Positions 18,914 to 28,435 of a stretch of DNA of 64,000 bases are shown here, in pieces. Origin of the DNA: JAHECW01 sp964641415 (GTDB taxonomy: Bacteria; Acidobacteriota; Thermoanaerobaculia; Thermoanaerobaculales; Sulfomarinibacteraceae); the NCBI GenBank assembly GCA_964641415.1, contig CAZXMW010000009.1, positions 24,548-88,547 on the forward strand. Reading direction: 5' to 3'. The notes under the pieces were generated by a model. That model saw nothing but the letters and a program-made list of their open reading frames with translations, made no database searches and had not been told where the DNA came from. Every line of letters begins with the position of its first letter. The first letter of the stretch is position 1. The position numbers and the translations under genes are program-made.

Positions 18914-20836
18914 GTGGCCAGTCACGAGACCTTCCCCATCGATCTCGACGCGTTTCGTCCCGTCGTCCTCGACCCGACGGTACAGAGCCTGTCCGACGAC
19001 CAGCTCGAGCAGCTCGCGGCCAACGTTCAGCTGTGTCGCGACGCCATTGTCTTCTTCACCGCCACCGGAGCGGCGCGCGGCGTCGGCGGTCACACCGGAG
19101 GCGCCTACGACATCGTTCCCGAGGTCCTCATCGCCGACGGTTTCATGCGCGCCGGCGCCGCCTATCCGGTCACCTTCGACGAGGCCGGTCACCGGGTCGC
19201 CATCCAGTACCTGATGGCGGTGCTCCACGGCCACCTCCCGGCGACCGCGATCCTCCACTACCGCGAGGCCGGCGCCCGCCTGCCCGGCCACCCCGAGCTC
19301 GGCCACACCCCTGGGGTCGGCTTCAGCTCGGGCCGACTCGGCCACCTCTGGCCCCACGTCAACGGTGTCGCCATGGCAAACCCCGGTCTGCCGGTGTTCT
19401 GCTTCGGCTCGGACGGCGCGCAGCAGGAGGGCAACGACGCCGAAGCCGCTCGGATGGCGGTTGCCAATGCCCTCGACGTCAAGCTGGTCATCGACGACAA
19501 CGACGTCACCATCGCCGGCCACCCGAGTGAGTACATGCCGGGGTTCTCCGTCGCCGGGACCCTGGCCGGGCACGGGCTGACGGTCGACGAGGGCGACGGC
19601 GAGGACCTCGCCGGGCTGTACACCCGCATGGCCCGAGCGCTGCGCACCCCAGGCCCGGTTGCGGTCGTCAACACGCGCGTCATGGCGGTCGGCATTCCCG
19701 AGATCGAGGGCGCCCCCAAGGCCCATGACGTGGTCTCCGTGGACGTCGCCAGGGCCTACCTGAGGGCGAGGGGGCACGACGAAGCCGTCGCCTATCTCGA
19801 CTCGTTGGGCACCAACCCCAATCCCCACATCTACCTCGGTGTCGGCGCCGAGAAGGCCTCGAACCGAAACCTGTTCGGCCACGCCGTGGTCGAGATCCTC
19901 GAGACCATGGACCCTCAGACCCGCCGCAGCTCGGTACGGGTCTTCGACTCCGACCTCGAGGGCTCGTGCGGTCTGATCCACATCAGGAAGGCCTTTCCCG
20001 AGGTCTATGTCGGCTCGGGAATCATGGAGCGCACCAACCTGGCCGCCGCCGCCGGCTTCGGCATGGATTCCGGACGGCAGGGGATCTTCGGCACCTTCAG
20101 CGCGTTCCTGGAGATGTGCATCTCGGAGATCACCATGGCGCGGCTCAACCGCTGTAACCTGCTTGCCCATTTTTCCCACTCGGGCGTCGACGACATGGCC
20201 GACAACACCTGTCACTTCGGCCTCAACACGTTCTTCGCCGACAACGGTCTCGACGACTCCGAGCCGCCGACCCGGCTCTACTTCCCTGCCGACGGGGGCC
20301 AGATGCGGGCGTGCGTCCACCGCGTCTTCCACGATGCCGGGCTGCGGTTCATCTTCTCGACCCGTTCCAAGGTGCCGCCGATTCTCGACGCCTCGGGCAC
20401 TGAGCTGCACGGTGACGGGTACGTCTTCGAGCCCGGCCGGGACGAGCTCGTCCGCGACGCCTCGTCGGACGGCGGCTTCGTGGTCAGCTTCGGCGAGACC
20501 CTGTACCGCGCGCTCGACGCGGTCGAGCGGTTGCGCGCCGCGGGCCTGGACGTCGGGCTGGTCAACAAGCCGACCCTCAACGTGGTCGACGAGGACATGA
20601 CGGCAAAGGTCGGCGCCGCGCGTTGGGTGCTGGTGGCCGAGAGTCTCAACCGACGGAGCGGGCTCGGCAGCCGGTTCGGAACCTGGCTGCTCCAGCGCGG
20701 CTGGTCGCCCGCGTACGACCACGTCGGAACCTGGCGCGAGGGCTGCGGCGGGCTGTGGCAGCACATGGGGCACCAGGGCCTGGACTCGGAGCAGATCCAG
20801 GCCAAAATCCGCGACCTGGCCGCGCTCGCCAGCTGA
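18914..20836 (+). CDS. Transketolase-family thiamine diphosphate enzyme
   Basis: A 640-residue protein with the transketolase N-terminal block (GGHTGGAYDIVPEVL), the TPP/metal motif GSDGAQQEGNDAEA...DDNDVTIAG, and a C-terminal transketolase fold with FSHSGVDDMADNTCHFG in the pyrimidine-binding domain. It is close to transketolase in length but differs from TktA in many signature positions, so it may transfer two-carbon units between unusual aldoses or ketoses. GTG at 18914 is the start, because AAGGAGGAG lies 9 bases upstream. With the preceding phosphatase and the divergent glycerate kinase it hints at pentose or C2 metabolism. Confidence 0.8.
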   Translation: MASHETFPIDLDAFRPVVLDPTVQSLSDDQLEQLAANVQLCRDAIVFFTATGAARGVGGHTGGAYDIVPEVLIADGFMRAGAAYPVTFDEAGHRVAIQYLMAVLHGHLPATAILHYREAGARLPGHPELGHTPGVGFSSGRLGHLWPHVNGVAMANPGLPVFCFGSDGAQQEGNDAEAARMAVANALDVKLVIDDNDVTIAGHPSEYMPGFSVAGTLAGHGLTVDEGDGEDLAGLYTRMARALRTPGPVAVVNTRVMAVGIPEIEGAPKAHDVVSVDVARAYLRARGHDEAVAYLDSLGTNPNPHIYLGVGAEKASNRNLFGHAVVEILETMDPQTRRSSVRVFDSDLEGSCGLIHIRKAFPEVYVGSGIMERTNLAAAAGFGMDSGRQGIFGTFSAFLEMCISEITMARLNRCNLLAHFSHSGVDDMADNTCHFGLNTFFADNGLDDSEPPTRLYFPADGGQMRACVHRVFHDAGLRFIFSTRSKVPPILDASGTELHGDGYVFEPGRDELVRDASSDGGFVVSFGETLYRALDAVERLRAAGLDVGLVNKPTLNVVDEDMTAKVGAARWVLVAESLNRRSGLGSRFGTWLLQRGWSPAYDHVGTWREGCGGLWQHMGHQGLDSEQIQAKIRDLAALAS

Positions 20837-20900
20837 TGCCGGACGATCGGCCCGGCGGGCTCGGCGCCGACGCCGCGGCTGCGACTGGAAGGAGACCGTG

Positions 20901-22619
20901 ATGCAACGGGGAGTGATGGCCCTGCTGGCTTGTCTGGTGCTGCTCGGTTGCGGCGGGCCGCCCGATGACGGCCTGCACGCGCTCGTTGACGACTACCTCG
21001 CGACGTGGACCGACTTCTACCCGTCACAAGCCCTGGCCGCGGGGCTGGTCGACGCGGCCGGACAGATCGAAGACCTCGAGCAGGAGCGGATCGACGCCTG
21101 GCTCACCGTCAACCGTGCGACCCGTGACCGGTTGACGGCGCTTCCCGCGGCGACCGGACTCGAAGAGCGCATCGACCGCCGGCTTCTCGCCGACCAGGTC
21201 GAGCGCGAGTTCTACCGCTGGAACCGGCTCGAGGCTCACCGGCACGATCCGCGCACCTACTCGGACCTGGCCAATCACTGTCTCACCCCCCTGCTGGTCC
21301 GGTCCGAACCGGCCGGCGATGCCCGGATCGCCGCGGTCGTCGCCCGGCTCGACGGAACCCGACGGCTCACGGATACCGCCCGCCGGAACCTGGTGTCCGG
21401 CGGTCCGACGGCGACCTCCTCGGCGGTCGACGACCTGCGGGCGACCGCGGCGTTCTTCAAGGACGGGTTGACCGCCGCCCTCGACCTCGACGACGACGAC
21501 GCGACCGACGTCCGCCGGGCCGCCGAGACCGCCGCGGCCTCCCTGGACGAGCTCGCCGAGTGGCTCGAGGTCTCCCTCGCCGTCGCCTCGGACGACGCCC
21601 GGGGCGAACAGCGCTACGGCCGCGAGCTCGCGCTCGCGTACGGGGGCGAGCTGACCCCGGACCGGCTCGAGCGCCTCGCCGCGGCCGAGATCGAAACCGT
21701 ACGCGGTCGCATGGCAGACCTCGCGGCGCGGCACTGGCGCACCGTGCACGACGGCGAGCCTCCAGCCGAGTTCGACGCTCTGGTCCGACCCCTGCTCGAC
21801 GAGATGGAGCGGCGCCACGCGGGCAACCAGGCGGCGTTTCTCCACGAGTTCCTCAATCTCATCGACCGCTCGGAGCGTTTCCTCCGCGACCGCGACCTGG
21901 TCGACCTGCCGGCGGAGAGGAGACTCTACACCGCACTCTCGCCTGCTCACTTCGCCGGCGCGGCGGTAGGAGGCGTCTACCCTGCGGGGCCCTTCGACCC
22001 CGATGCCGAAACCCTGTTCTTCCTCCCGACGGTGCCGGACTCGGCGCCCGAGGCGACGCGCGACGGCTTCTACCGGTCGTTCAACACCGCCTTCAACACC
22101 ATGATCATCAGCCACGAGATCTACCCGGGCCACTCCCTCCAGCTCAAGGCCGCGGCCGCCCATGCGAGCCCGGTCCGACCGCTGTTCGCCGGCAACGACT
22201 TCACCGAGGGCTGGGCGACGTTCTGCGAGCAGATGACCCTCGACGCCGGCTGGGACGACGACCGCACGCTGACCCGCATGGCCCACCTCCGGAAACGGCT
22301 CGAGAACGCGGTGCGCGCGTACGTCAGCGTTCAGGTCCACTGCCGCGGCTGGGACCGGGACCGGCTGCAGGGCTTCGCCGTCGACACCGGACTGCTGCCA
22401 CCCCAGTTCGCCGACAACCTGTGGTACCGGGCAGTGCTCAGCCCGATCCAGCTGCCGTCGTATTTCCTCGGGTACCGGGTTTTCGATGAGGCCTGGCGCC
22501 GAGAGCGCGACCGCCTGGGTGACGCGTTCAGCGCGAAGGCGTTCAACCAGACGGTCCTGGCGTCCGGCGGGGTCCCGTTGGACCTGTTGGACGACGTCCT
22601 CGACGCGCGCCTGCCCTGA
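20901..22619 (+). CDS. DUF885-family lipoprotein, putative zinc metallopeptidase
   Basis: A 572-residue protein beginning with a lipoprotein signal peptide whose lipobox LLGC places the lipidated cysteine at residue 17. The body matches DUF885: HEIYPGH (residues 405-411, a modified HExxH zinc motif) followed about 25 residues later by EGWATFCEQ, which supplies the third ligand. Family members are poorly studied and are thought to be peptidases. Anchoring to the outer or inner membrane facing the periplasm is likely. The ATG at 20901 follows GGAAGGAGA at good spacing; a GTG one codon earlier is possible. It stands downstream of the transketolase-like gene by 64 bases. Confidence 0.82.
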   Translation: MQRGVMALLACLVLLGCGGPPDDGLHALVDDYLATWTDFYPSQALAAGLVDAAGQIEDLEQERIDAWLTVNRATRDRLTALPAATGLEERIDRRLLADQVEREFYRWNRLEAHRHDPRTYSDLANHCLTPLLVRSEPAGDARIAAVVARLDGTRRLTDTARRNLVSGGPTATSSAVDDLRATAAFFKDGLTAALDLDDDDATDVRRAAETAAASLDELAEWLEVSLAVASDDARGEQRYGRELALAYGGELTPDRLERLAAAEIETVRGRMADLAARHWRTVHDGEPPAEFDALVRPLLDEMERRHAGNQAAFLHEFLNLIDRSERFLRDRDLVDLPAERRLYTALSPAHFAGAAVGGVYPAGPFDPDAETLFFLPTVPDSAPEATRDGFYRSFNTAFNTMIISHEIYPGHSLQLKAAAAHASPVRPLFAGNDFTEGWATFCEQMTLDAGWDDDRTLTRMAHLRKRLENAVRAYVSVQVHCRGWDRDRLQGFAVDTGLLPPQFADNLWYRAVLSPIQLPSYFLGYRVFDEAWRRERDRLGDAFSAKAFNQTVLASGGVPLDLLDDVLDARLP

Positions 22620-23018
22620 TCGCGGGTGCTGTCCCGGGTCCTCCGACATCTGCCTCCTGGTTCGCCCCGCCTCAGGGTGGAAGCGGTCCAGCGGCCTCCC
22701 TGCCGACCGGTACGCCTGCGCGGGGTTCAACGCTCAAGCTCGGCGGTTGCCCGGCATCGGCATTGTGTGCGGAGCATTCGAGGCCGGAAGGTGATGCTGC
22801 ACAATGCCGTGCCCGGCACCCCCGCCGGGGGCGATTGAGGCCGCAGGGATCGAGGCAGCACCGTTCGCTGCCGCTGCAGTCGGGATCGGGAACCCGCGCT
22901 CGGCCGGGAGAGAGTCAGCCAACGTCGCGCCGGCGAGGTCGGCACTGACCGCAGCGAGGTCAGGGTGTGGTCGCCGCGCGCGGAGCGCGCGAGCGCGGAC
23001 TCGGACGCGGAACCCGGT
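22620..23018. other. Gene-free interval between convergent DUF885 and subtilase genes
   Basis: No frame here has a plausible ribosome-binding site or family resemblance. It holds the second copy of the 20-base repeat GCACCGTTCGCTGCCGCTGC (22858-22877) within a longer GCCGCAGGGATCGAGG-rich stretch. No terminator hairpin with a T-tract is visible for either convergent gene. Confidence 0.6.
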
Positions 23019-25202
23019 CTACGGCGTGACTCGACCACCACCCTGCCGCGGCCCGGAATCGAGCCTGACCGGTCCGGTGACGACGAGCGCGAAGTCCTGC
23101 GCCGGCGCGGGAACGGCGTGCGGCGAAACCTCGATCGTCCACCTTCCCCTGTCGGCGTTGGGCAGCCAGACGACCTCGACGTTGTTGACCCGATCGGGCT
23201 CGCCCCCGGTCACCGATTCGCCGCCGACCATGGCGTTACCGACGTAGCTTGTCCCGGAACCGGTCACCACGAGATCGAGGTCGTTGACCAGATTGACCTC
23301 GGCCAGGCTCGACGACGGCGCGTCGGTCCACGCCAGCACCACCTTGAGCGAACCGGGCCGGGTCACGGCCAAACGCAGCACGACCGGCGCGTCGCCGGGC
23401 GCATGAAACCCGCTGCGGTGGTCGTCGACGACCAGCCGCCGTTCGCCATCCTCGAAGGCGAGGGCGGTATCGAGCTGGACCAGCCCCCAACCCTGGTCGC
23501 GCGACGGAATCGGCTCGTCGGGACACCCCCTGGTGCTCAGATTCACCGCCGACGCGATGAGGACCGCCTTGACCAGAGCGGCCGACGGCTCGAAGCCGTC
23601 GCCAAAGCGCGCCCGGCCGGTCGGATACCAGCCGTCGACGAAATACTGCCGGATGAGGGCGGCGAGACCGGCGACGGTGGGCGTCGCCATCGAGGTGCCC
23701 GAGCTCTGGGTCACGGAGCACGACGGCGCCGGCACTGCGCCGTTGGTCGCAGCCGAGACGACCCACATCCCCGGCGCCACCAGATCGGGTTTGACGCGTC
23801 CGTCCCGGGTCCAACCGCGCGACGAGAACCCGACGACACAGGTCGGCTCGAAGTCGCCGTGCACCGTGGCGCCGACCGCGACTCCGTTCTTGCCGGTCGC
23901 CGGCGAGATGACGGTGTCAGGCCCGGCGCCGCCCGAGTTGCCGGCGGCAAAGAGGACCAGCATGTCCTTGTGATGCCACACGAAGCGATCGACGTCGGCG
24001 GTGCGCTCGGTGTACCGACCGTGGGGCAGGATGTTCTCTTCGTCACCCCACGAGTTGCTGTGGATTCGCGCTCCCTGGGCCCATGCCTGGGCGAGCACCG
24101 GCTCGAGCGGCTTGACGGGACAGCCGAGGCCGGGCAGGTCGGCGCAGTCGTCGACCCGGGCGCCGCCGTCCTGAACGACCAGGCCTGCGGCCGGGGCCAT
24201 TCCGTCGTATCGATCGTGGACGCCGTTGCGATTCTCGTCGCCGGCGGCGCTGCCGGCGACATGGGTGCCGTGGCCGTGGTCGTCCCAGCTGCCGGTTCCC
24301 GGTGGCCAGTCGCCGGTCCAGTGGAAGTCGACCGCCCGGATCTTGCGATGATCGGCGCCGATCGCGACCCCGTCGGCATCGTTGACGACCGGCAGCCCGG
24401 TCACGGGGTCGTCGAAGCGGCAGTCGTCGGCATCGATACCGGTGTCCATGATGCCGATGACCTGACCCTCGCCGTTGAGACCGTGGTCGAAGATCGGCGT
24501 CGCATCCGCTTCGCCGGATTGGCAGCGCCAGCTCGAGTCGTCGTTGAGCAGGCGGACCGGCGCCTGGGGCTCGGCCCAGGCCAGCTCGGCCGTCGCGTCG
24601 AGGACCGCCACCAGCCGTCCCACATCAGCCGCCGCGACCCGTACGCCGATCTGGGGCAGCGGCACGACCGTCGGGTCGAGCCAGGCGATCTCCGCTCCCG
24701 CGGCCGCGAGCCGCGAGCCGACCGCAACGAGGTCGGTTCCGGGGGCCAATCCGAGCACGATCCCTGTGGTCGCCCCGGGCTGGTCGGCACGCCGTTTCGC
24801 CGCGGCCCGGAGCTCCTCAGCGACGCCGAGTGAAGGGCGCCAGGGTTCGACCGATCCCGGACCGGCGCCCGCGCCCGGCGCCGGCCCTCCGCCCGCCACC
24901 AACCACCGGTGCGGGGCCAGGTGGGCGACCACACGCCCGCCGCGCTCGGCGACGGCCGACAGGATCGAGACCGCCGTTTCGGGTCGACCGGTGACCACGA
25001 TCAGCGTTTCGGCCGCCGGTCGGTCATCGCCAGGCAGCCGACGCGGTGCGGTTGCACTGTCCACGGCCGGCGACGGCTTGACCGACAGCCCCAGCACCAC
25101 GGCGCAGAACAGAGCCGTGGCACGGACCCGGCGCCGGCCGGCGACGCGGCCCTGGGGGTCCCGCGCCGGCTCGGTCAGAGCGGCGATCGGCGGCATTTTC
25201 AT
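23019..25202 (-). CDS. Secreted subtilisin-like serine protease (S8 family)
   Basis: A 727-residue precursor. A long basic N-terminus and hydrophobic segment (residues 27-42) form a signal peptide. A propeptide-like region follows to about residue 235, then the S8 catalytic domain with Asp253 in GIMDTGID, His311 in HGHGTHVAG, oxyanion Asn422 in AAGNSGG and Ser504 in SGTSMATP. A C-terminal beta domain (residues ~590-720: VVLAWTDAP, NDLDLVV) resembles the P/jelly-roll domain of the Kp43-type subtilases. It is probably an extracellular degradative protease. It is divergent from the pentapeptide-repeat gene, with 56 bases between starts. Confidence 0.9.
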   Translation of the reverse strand: MKMPPIAALTEPARDPQGRVAGRRRVRATALFCAVVLGLSVKPSPAVDSATAPRRLPGDDRPAAETLIVVTGRPETAVSILSAVAERGGRVVAHLAPHRWLVAGGGPAPGAGAGPGSVEPWRPSLGVAEELRAAAKRRADQPGATTGIVLGLAPGTDLVAVGSRLAAAGAEIAWLDPTVVPLPQIGVRVAAADVGRLVAVLDATAELAWAEPQAPVRLLNDDSSWRCQSGEADATPIFDHGLNGEGQVIGIMDTGIDADDCRFDDPVTGLPVVNDADGVAIGADHRKIRAVDFHWTGDWPPGTGSWDDHGHGTHVAGSAAGDENRNGVHDRYDGMAPAAGLVVQDGGARVDDCADLPGLGCPVKPLEPVLAQAWAQGARIHSNSWGDEENILPHGRYTERTADVDRFVWHHKDMLVLFAAGNSGGAGPDTVISPATGKNGVAVGATVHGDFEPTCVVGFSSRGWTRDGRVKPDLVAPGMWVVSAATNGAVPAPSCSVTQSSGTSMATPTVAGLAALIRQYFVDGWYPTGRARFGDGFEPSAALVKAVLIASAVNLSTRGCPDEPIPSRDQGWGLVQLDTALAFEDGERRLVVDDHRSGFHAPGDAPVVLRLAVTRPGSLKVVLAWTDAPSSSLAEVNLVNDLDLVVTGSGTSYVGNAMVGGESVTGGEPDRVNNVEVVWLPNADRGRWTIEVSPHAVPAPAQDFALVVTGPVRLDSGPRQGGGRVTP

Positions 25203-25209
25203 CGGCGGC

Positions 25210-25215
25210 TATAAT
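25210..25215 (+). promoter_or_regulatory. Candidate -10 element for the pentapeptide-repeat operon
   Basis: A perfect TATAAT lies 44 bases upstream of the pentapeptide start in the 56-base divergent gap; such a sequence is rare in this GC-rich stretch. No good -35 hexamer is visible 16-18 bases upstream. Confidence 0.4.
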
Positions 25216-25258
25216 ACTGTGAGTCACGCGGACCGACGAGAGGAGCGAAACAGCGGTT

Positions 25259-26698
25259 ATGGCCAACCCGGACCATGTTGCACAGCTTCGCGACGGCCGG
25301 TGGAACGATTGGCGGGCCGCCAACCCGAGCCTGTCGCCGGACCTCATCGACGCCGAGCTGGCCGGCATGGATCTCCACGGTCTGGATTTCACCAAGGCGC
25401 ATTTGAGGGGCGCCGACCTGTCGGGCGCCAATCTCAACGAGGCGAACTTCACCCGGGCCGTGCTCGAGGCTGCCGACATGCGCGGCGCGAGCCTGGTCGG
25501 CGCCCGGCTCGACCACGTCCGCCTCGAGTTCCTCGACCTGTCCGAGGTCGATCTGTCCAACGCTTCGCTGCGCGAGGCGATCTTCCGCGGCGCCAATCTG
25601 ACCAAGACCGTGCTCCGGCGCGCAGATTTGTCGCGCGCCAACCTGGAGAGCGCGGTCTTCGACGGCGCAGACCTGTCCGGTGCGATCCTGCGGGCCGCGT
25701 CGCTGCGCGGCGCCCGGTTCGATCGGGCGATCATGCGCGGCATCGATGCCGAGACCGCGATCATGGAAGGTGTCGAGCTCGTCGATCTCAGTCTGGAGGG
25801 TGCGAGCTTCCGCAATGTCCAGGGCGACAACGCCCAGTTCAAGAACTCCAGACTGTCGCGGGCCGACTTCACCGGCGCCGCCCTGAGGAACACCAACTTC
25901 CACAGCTGCAACCTGACCGAGGCGATCTTCGACAACGCTCAGTGCGAGGGGGCCGCGCTCGGCCACGCCGAGCTCGAGAAGACGTCCTTCGTCAAGACCA
26001 ATCTGTCGAGCGCCGACCTGCGGGGCTCGAGCCTGATCGGCGCGGTGTTCGACGGGTGCGATCTGCACAGCGCCAATCTTGCCGAGCTCGATTTCCGGTC
26101 GCCGAGCCTGGGGCGGCTGTCCTTCGCGTCGGCCAATCTCAAGAAGGCGGTCTTCACCCGCTGCGAGCTTCGGTCGGTCAACTTCAAGAACGCCAATCTC
26201 GAGCAGGCCGACTTCCGACACGCCTTTCTCGAGGGCGCCAGCTTCCGCGGCGCGACGTTCTTCGACGCCACCTTCCGCCATGCCAACCTCAAGCAGGCCG
26301 ACCTGACCGAGTGCAAGGGCGCCGGCGCCGATCTCTCGGGAACCAGCCTGATTCTGGTGTCGGCGCCGCGCGCGCAGCTCCACGGGGCCGACCTTCGGTT
26401 CACCGACGCTGTCGGCATCGACCTCGACCGGGCCGACCTCCGTTGGTCCGACCTGCGCAACGCCGACTTCACCAAGGCCAACATCGCCACCGCCAAGCTG
26501 TGGGGCTGCAAGGTCAGGAACACGAAGCTGCCACCCAACATGGGTCACTGGACGGTGCTGCTCAAGGTCAGTCAGGCGTTCCAGGTGGTCGGCCGCCGCG
26601 CCGAGAAGATGCGCGAGGCGCGCGAGAGGAAGCGGATTCGTCAGGTGGCCAAGCTGGTTCGTGAACGCGAGAAGGCGCGTAAGCGGCGCTCGAGGTGA
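25259..26698 (+). CDS. Pentapeptide-repeat protein
   Basis: A 479-residue protein made mostly of A(D/N)LXX pentapeptide repeats (for example GADLSGANLNEANF) from about residue 35 to 425, which fold into a right-handed quadrilateral beta-helix. The N-terminal 30 residues (LRDGRWNDWRAANPSLSPDL) form the short cap seen in many bacterial pentapeptide proteins. The C-terminus is a strongly basic helix (residues 445-479, RERKRIRQVAKLVREREKARKRR) that might bind nucleic acid or membrane phospholipid. No signal peptide is visible, so it is probably cytosolic. Function is unknown. Its last four bases overlap the GTG start of the outer-membrane barrel gene, so production of the two is coupled. Confidence 0.85.
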   Translation: MANPDHVAQLRDGRWNDWRAANPSLSPDLIDAELAGMDLHGLDFTKAHLRGADLSGANLNEANFTRAVLEAADMRGASLVGARLDHVRLEFLDLSEVDLSNASLREAIFRGANLTKTVLRRADLSRANLESAVFDGADLSGAILRAASLRGARFDRAIMRGIDAETAIMEGVELVDLSLEGASFRNVQGDNAQFKNSRLSRADFTGAALRNTNFHSCNLTEAIFDNAQCEGAALGHAELEKTSFVKTNLSSADLRGSSLIGAVFDGCDLHSANLAELDFRSPSLGRLSFASANLKKAVFTRCELRSVNFKNANLEQADFRHAFLEGASFRGATFFDATFRHANLKQADLTECKGAGADLSGTSLILVSAPRAQLHGADLRFTDAVGIDLDRADLRWSDLRNADFTKANIATAKLWGCKVRNTKLPPNMGHWTVLLKVSQAFQVVGRRAEKMREARERKRIRQVAKLVREREKARKRRSR

Positions 26699-28323
26699 AA
26701 CCGGCTCGTGCTCGACCGGCGCGCCCGGCATCCCGTCAGCGACACCGCCTCGCGACCGCGATCGCGACGGCGGCGCTGGCGCTGCTCGCGTCGAGCGGAC
26801 CAGCCGAGGACCTGGAGAGCCTCGACGGGCTGGCGATCGTCGAAATCAGCATCGACCCGCAGAACATCTTCGACACTGCCGACCCGAAGACATCGGCCTG
26901 GCCCTACCGGGCCGCCAACAAGCTGCACATCACGTCGCGTGAGAGCTTCATCCGGTCCCTGCTGCTGTTCCAGGAGGGTGACCCGTATCGCGCCGCAACG
27001 GCCGAGGAGAGCGCCCGGCTGCTGCGCTCGCTCGGCATCATCAACCCGGTCCACATCACGGCTACCGAGGTCGAGGGCGGAGTTCGGGTCACCGTCACCA
27101 CCCGCGATCAGTGGTCACTGCAGATCGGCGCCGACGCCGGGCTGTCGGGCAGCCGCAGCAGCTACGGCTTCCAGCTCCAGGAGGAGAACCTGCTCGGCTG
27201 GGGCAAGGAGCTCACGACCAGCTACGAATCCGATGTCGAGCGGGACGGCTGGGGCATCCGCTATCGCGATCCGAATCTCGCCGGCAGCCGGTGGACCGCC
27301 GACCTGGCCTACGAGAACCGGTCGGACGGCTCGCTCGAACGGGTCCTTGTCAAACGTCCGTTCTACGCCCTCGACACGGCCCGGGCATGGGGCGCGTGGT
27401 GGGAGTCGGAGCGACTGACCGAGTTTCTGTACTCCGAAAGCGAGTCGGTGGTCGAGGGAATCAGCGACCGCCGGCTCGTGCGCGGGTGGTTCGGTCTCCG
27501 CCTCGGCTCGTCCGGGTCGGTGACACGGCGCCTGACCGTCGGCTGGGAGGACCGGCGCCAAACCTACGCCGGCTGGCTGAACACCGACACCGGAAAGCCC
27601 TACCCGACGCCCGCGGACATCGACGCCTCCGGTCCCCGCGTCGAGTACTCACACGTCACCGACAACTACGAGGTCGTGACCGGCTTCCGCGCCTGGTCGG
27701 CCCAGGAGGACATCGCCCTCGGACCCAACTTCGACCTCGGCCTGACCTGGTCCGAGCCCGCTCTGGGCGGTGACATCCGACGGATCTTCGTCGACGCTCG
27801 AGCCCACGTGGTTCGCCACCGGGGTCGTTGGCTGGTGCTCGGCAACGCCTGGTTGTCGGGCCGTGTCGACGACGGGCGGGCGCACAACGTGTTGGTCGGC
27901 GTCCAGGTCGCGGCATCACAGATCGGCGATCGGGGGTTCCAGATGCGGCTGCTCTGGGAGACATCCCACGAGCTCGACACGGACCGGCAGCTCACCCTCG
28001 GAACCGACGTCGGCCTGCGCGGCTGGGACCCGGACTTCTTCGACGGCACCGGCCGGGCGCTGGTCAACCTCCAGTGGCGCCGGATGCTGTTCCGCGACGT
28101 GCTCGAGCTGTTCTCGGTCGGCGCCGTGGTCTTCGCCGATGCCGGCAGGACCTGGGACGCGCGGGTCGGGCCGAGCACCGACGGCATCCGCACCGATGCC
28201 GGCGTCGGCCTGGTCTTCGACCTGTCCCGGTTCAGCACATCCAACATCCTGCGCGCCGAGATCGCCTGGCCGGACGACGGCTCGGGGTATGTCATCTCAC
28301 TGACCGGAAGCTCGCTGTTCTGA
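26695..28323 (+). CDS. Omp85/BamA-like outer-membrane barrel protein
   Basis: A 542-residue secreted protein with a basic N-terminus and signal peptide (residues 1-37). One POTRA-like segment (LAIVEISIDPQNIFD...FIRSLLLFQEGDPY...LLRSLGIINPVHI) is followed by about 400 residues of alternating amphipathic beta strands ending in SLTGSSLF, a terminal strand closing on Phe as in many barrels. The block GTDVGLRGWDPDFFDGTGRALVNLQWRR resembles the conserved (V)RG(F/Y) substrate loop of the Omp85 superfamily. It has fewer POTRA domains than BamA, so it may be a specialised two-partner or lipid/protein translocator. The GTG start overlaps the upstream gene by GTGA. Confidence 0.7.
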   Translation: MKPARARPARPASRQRHRLATAIATAALALLASSGPAEDLESLDGLAIVEISIDPQNIFDTADPKTSAWPYRAANKLHITSRESFIRSLLLFQEGDPYRAATAEESARLLRSLGIINPVHITATEVEGGVRVTVTTRDQWSLQIGADAGLSGSRSSYGFQLQEENLLGWGKELTTSYESDVERDGWGIRYRDPNLAGSRWTADLAYENRSDGSLERVLVKRPFYALDTARAWGAWWESERLTEFLYSESESVVEGISDRRLVRGWFGLRLGSSGSVTRRLTVGWEDRRQTYAGWLNTDTGKPYPTPADIDASGPRVEYSHVTDNYEVVTGFRAWSAQEDIALGPNFDLGLTWSEPALGGDIRRIFVDARAHVVRHRGRWLVLGNAWLSGRVDDGRAHNVLVGVQVAASQIGDRGFQMRLLWETSHELDTDRQLTLGTDVGLRGWDPDFFDGTGRALVNLQWRRMLFRDVLELFSVGAVVFADAGRTWDARVGPSTDGIRTDAGVGLVFDLSRFSTSNILRAEIAWPDDGSGYVISLTGSSLF

Positions 28324-28435
28324 CCTGCGTCCGTGTCCGCGTTCAACGCCGGCCCCGTGTTCGTCTCCGATCCCGGGCGCTCATCCGCGGTCAGACGCGC
28401 TGCTTCGCATGCAAGGAGCCGGCGCCCCGCGAGAC

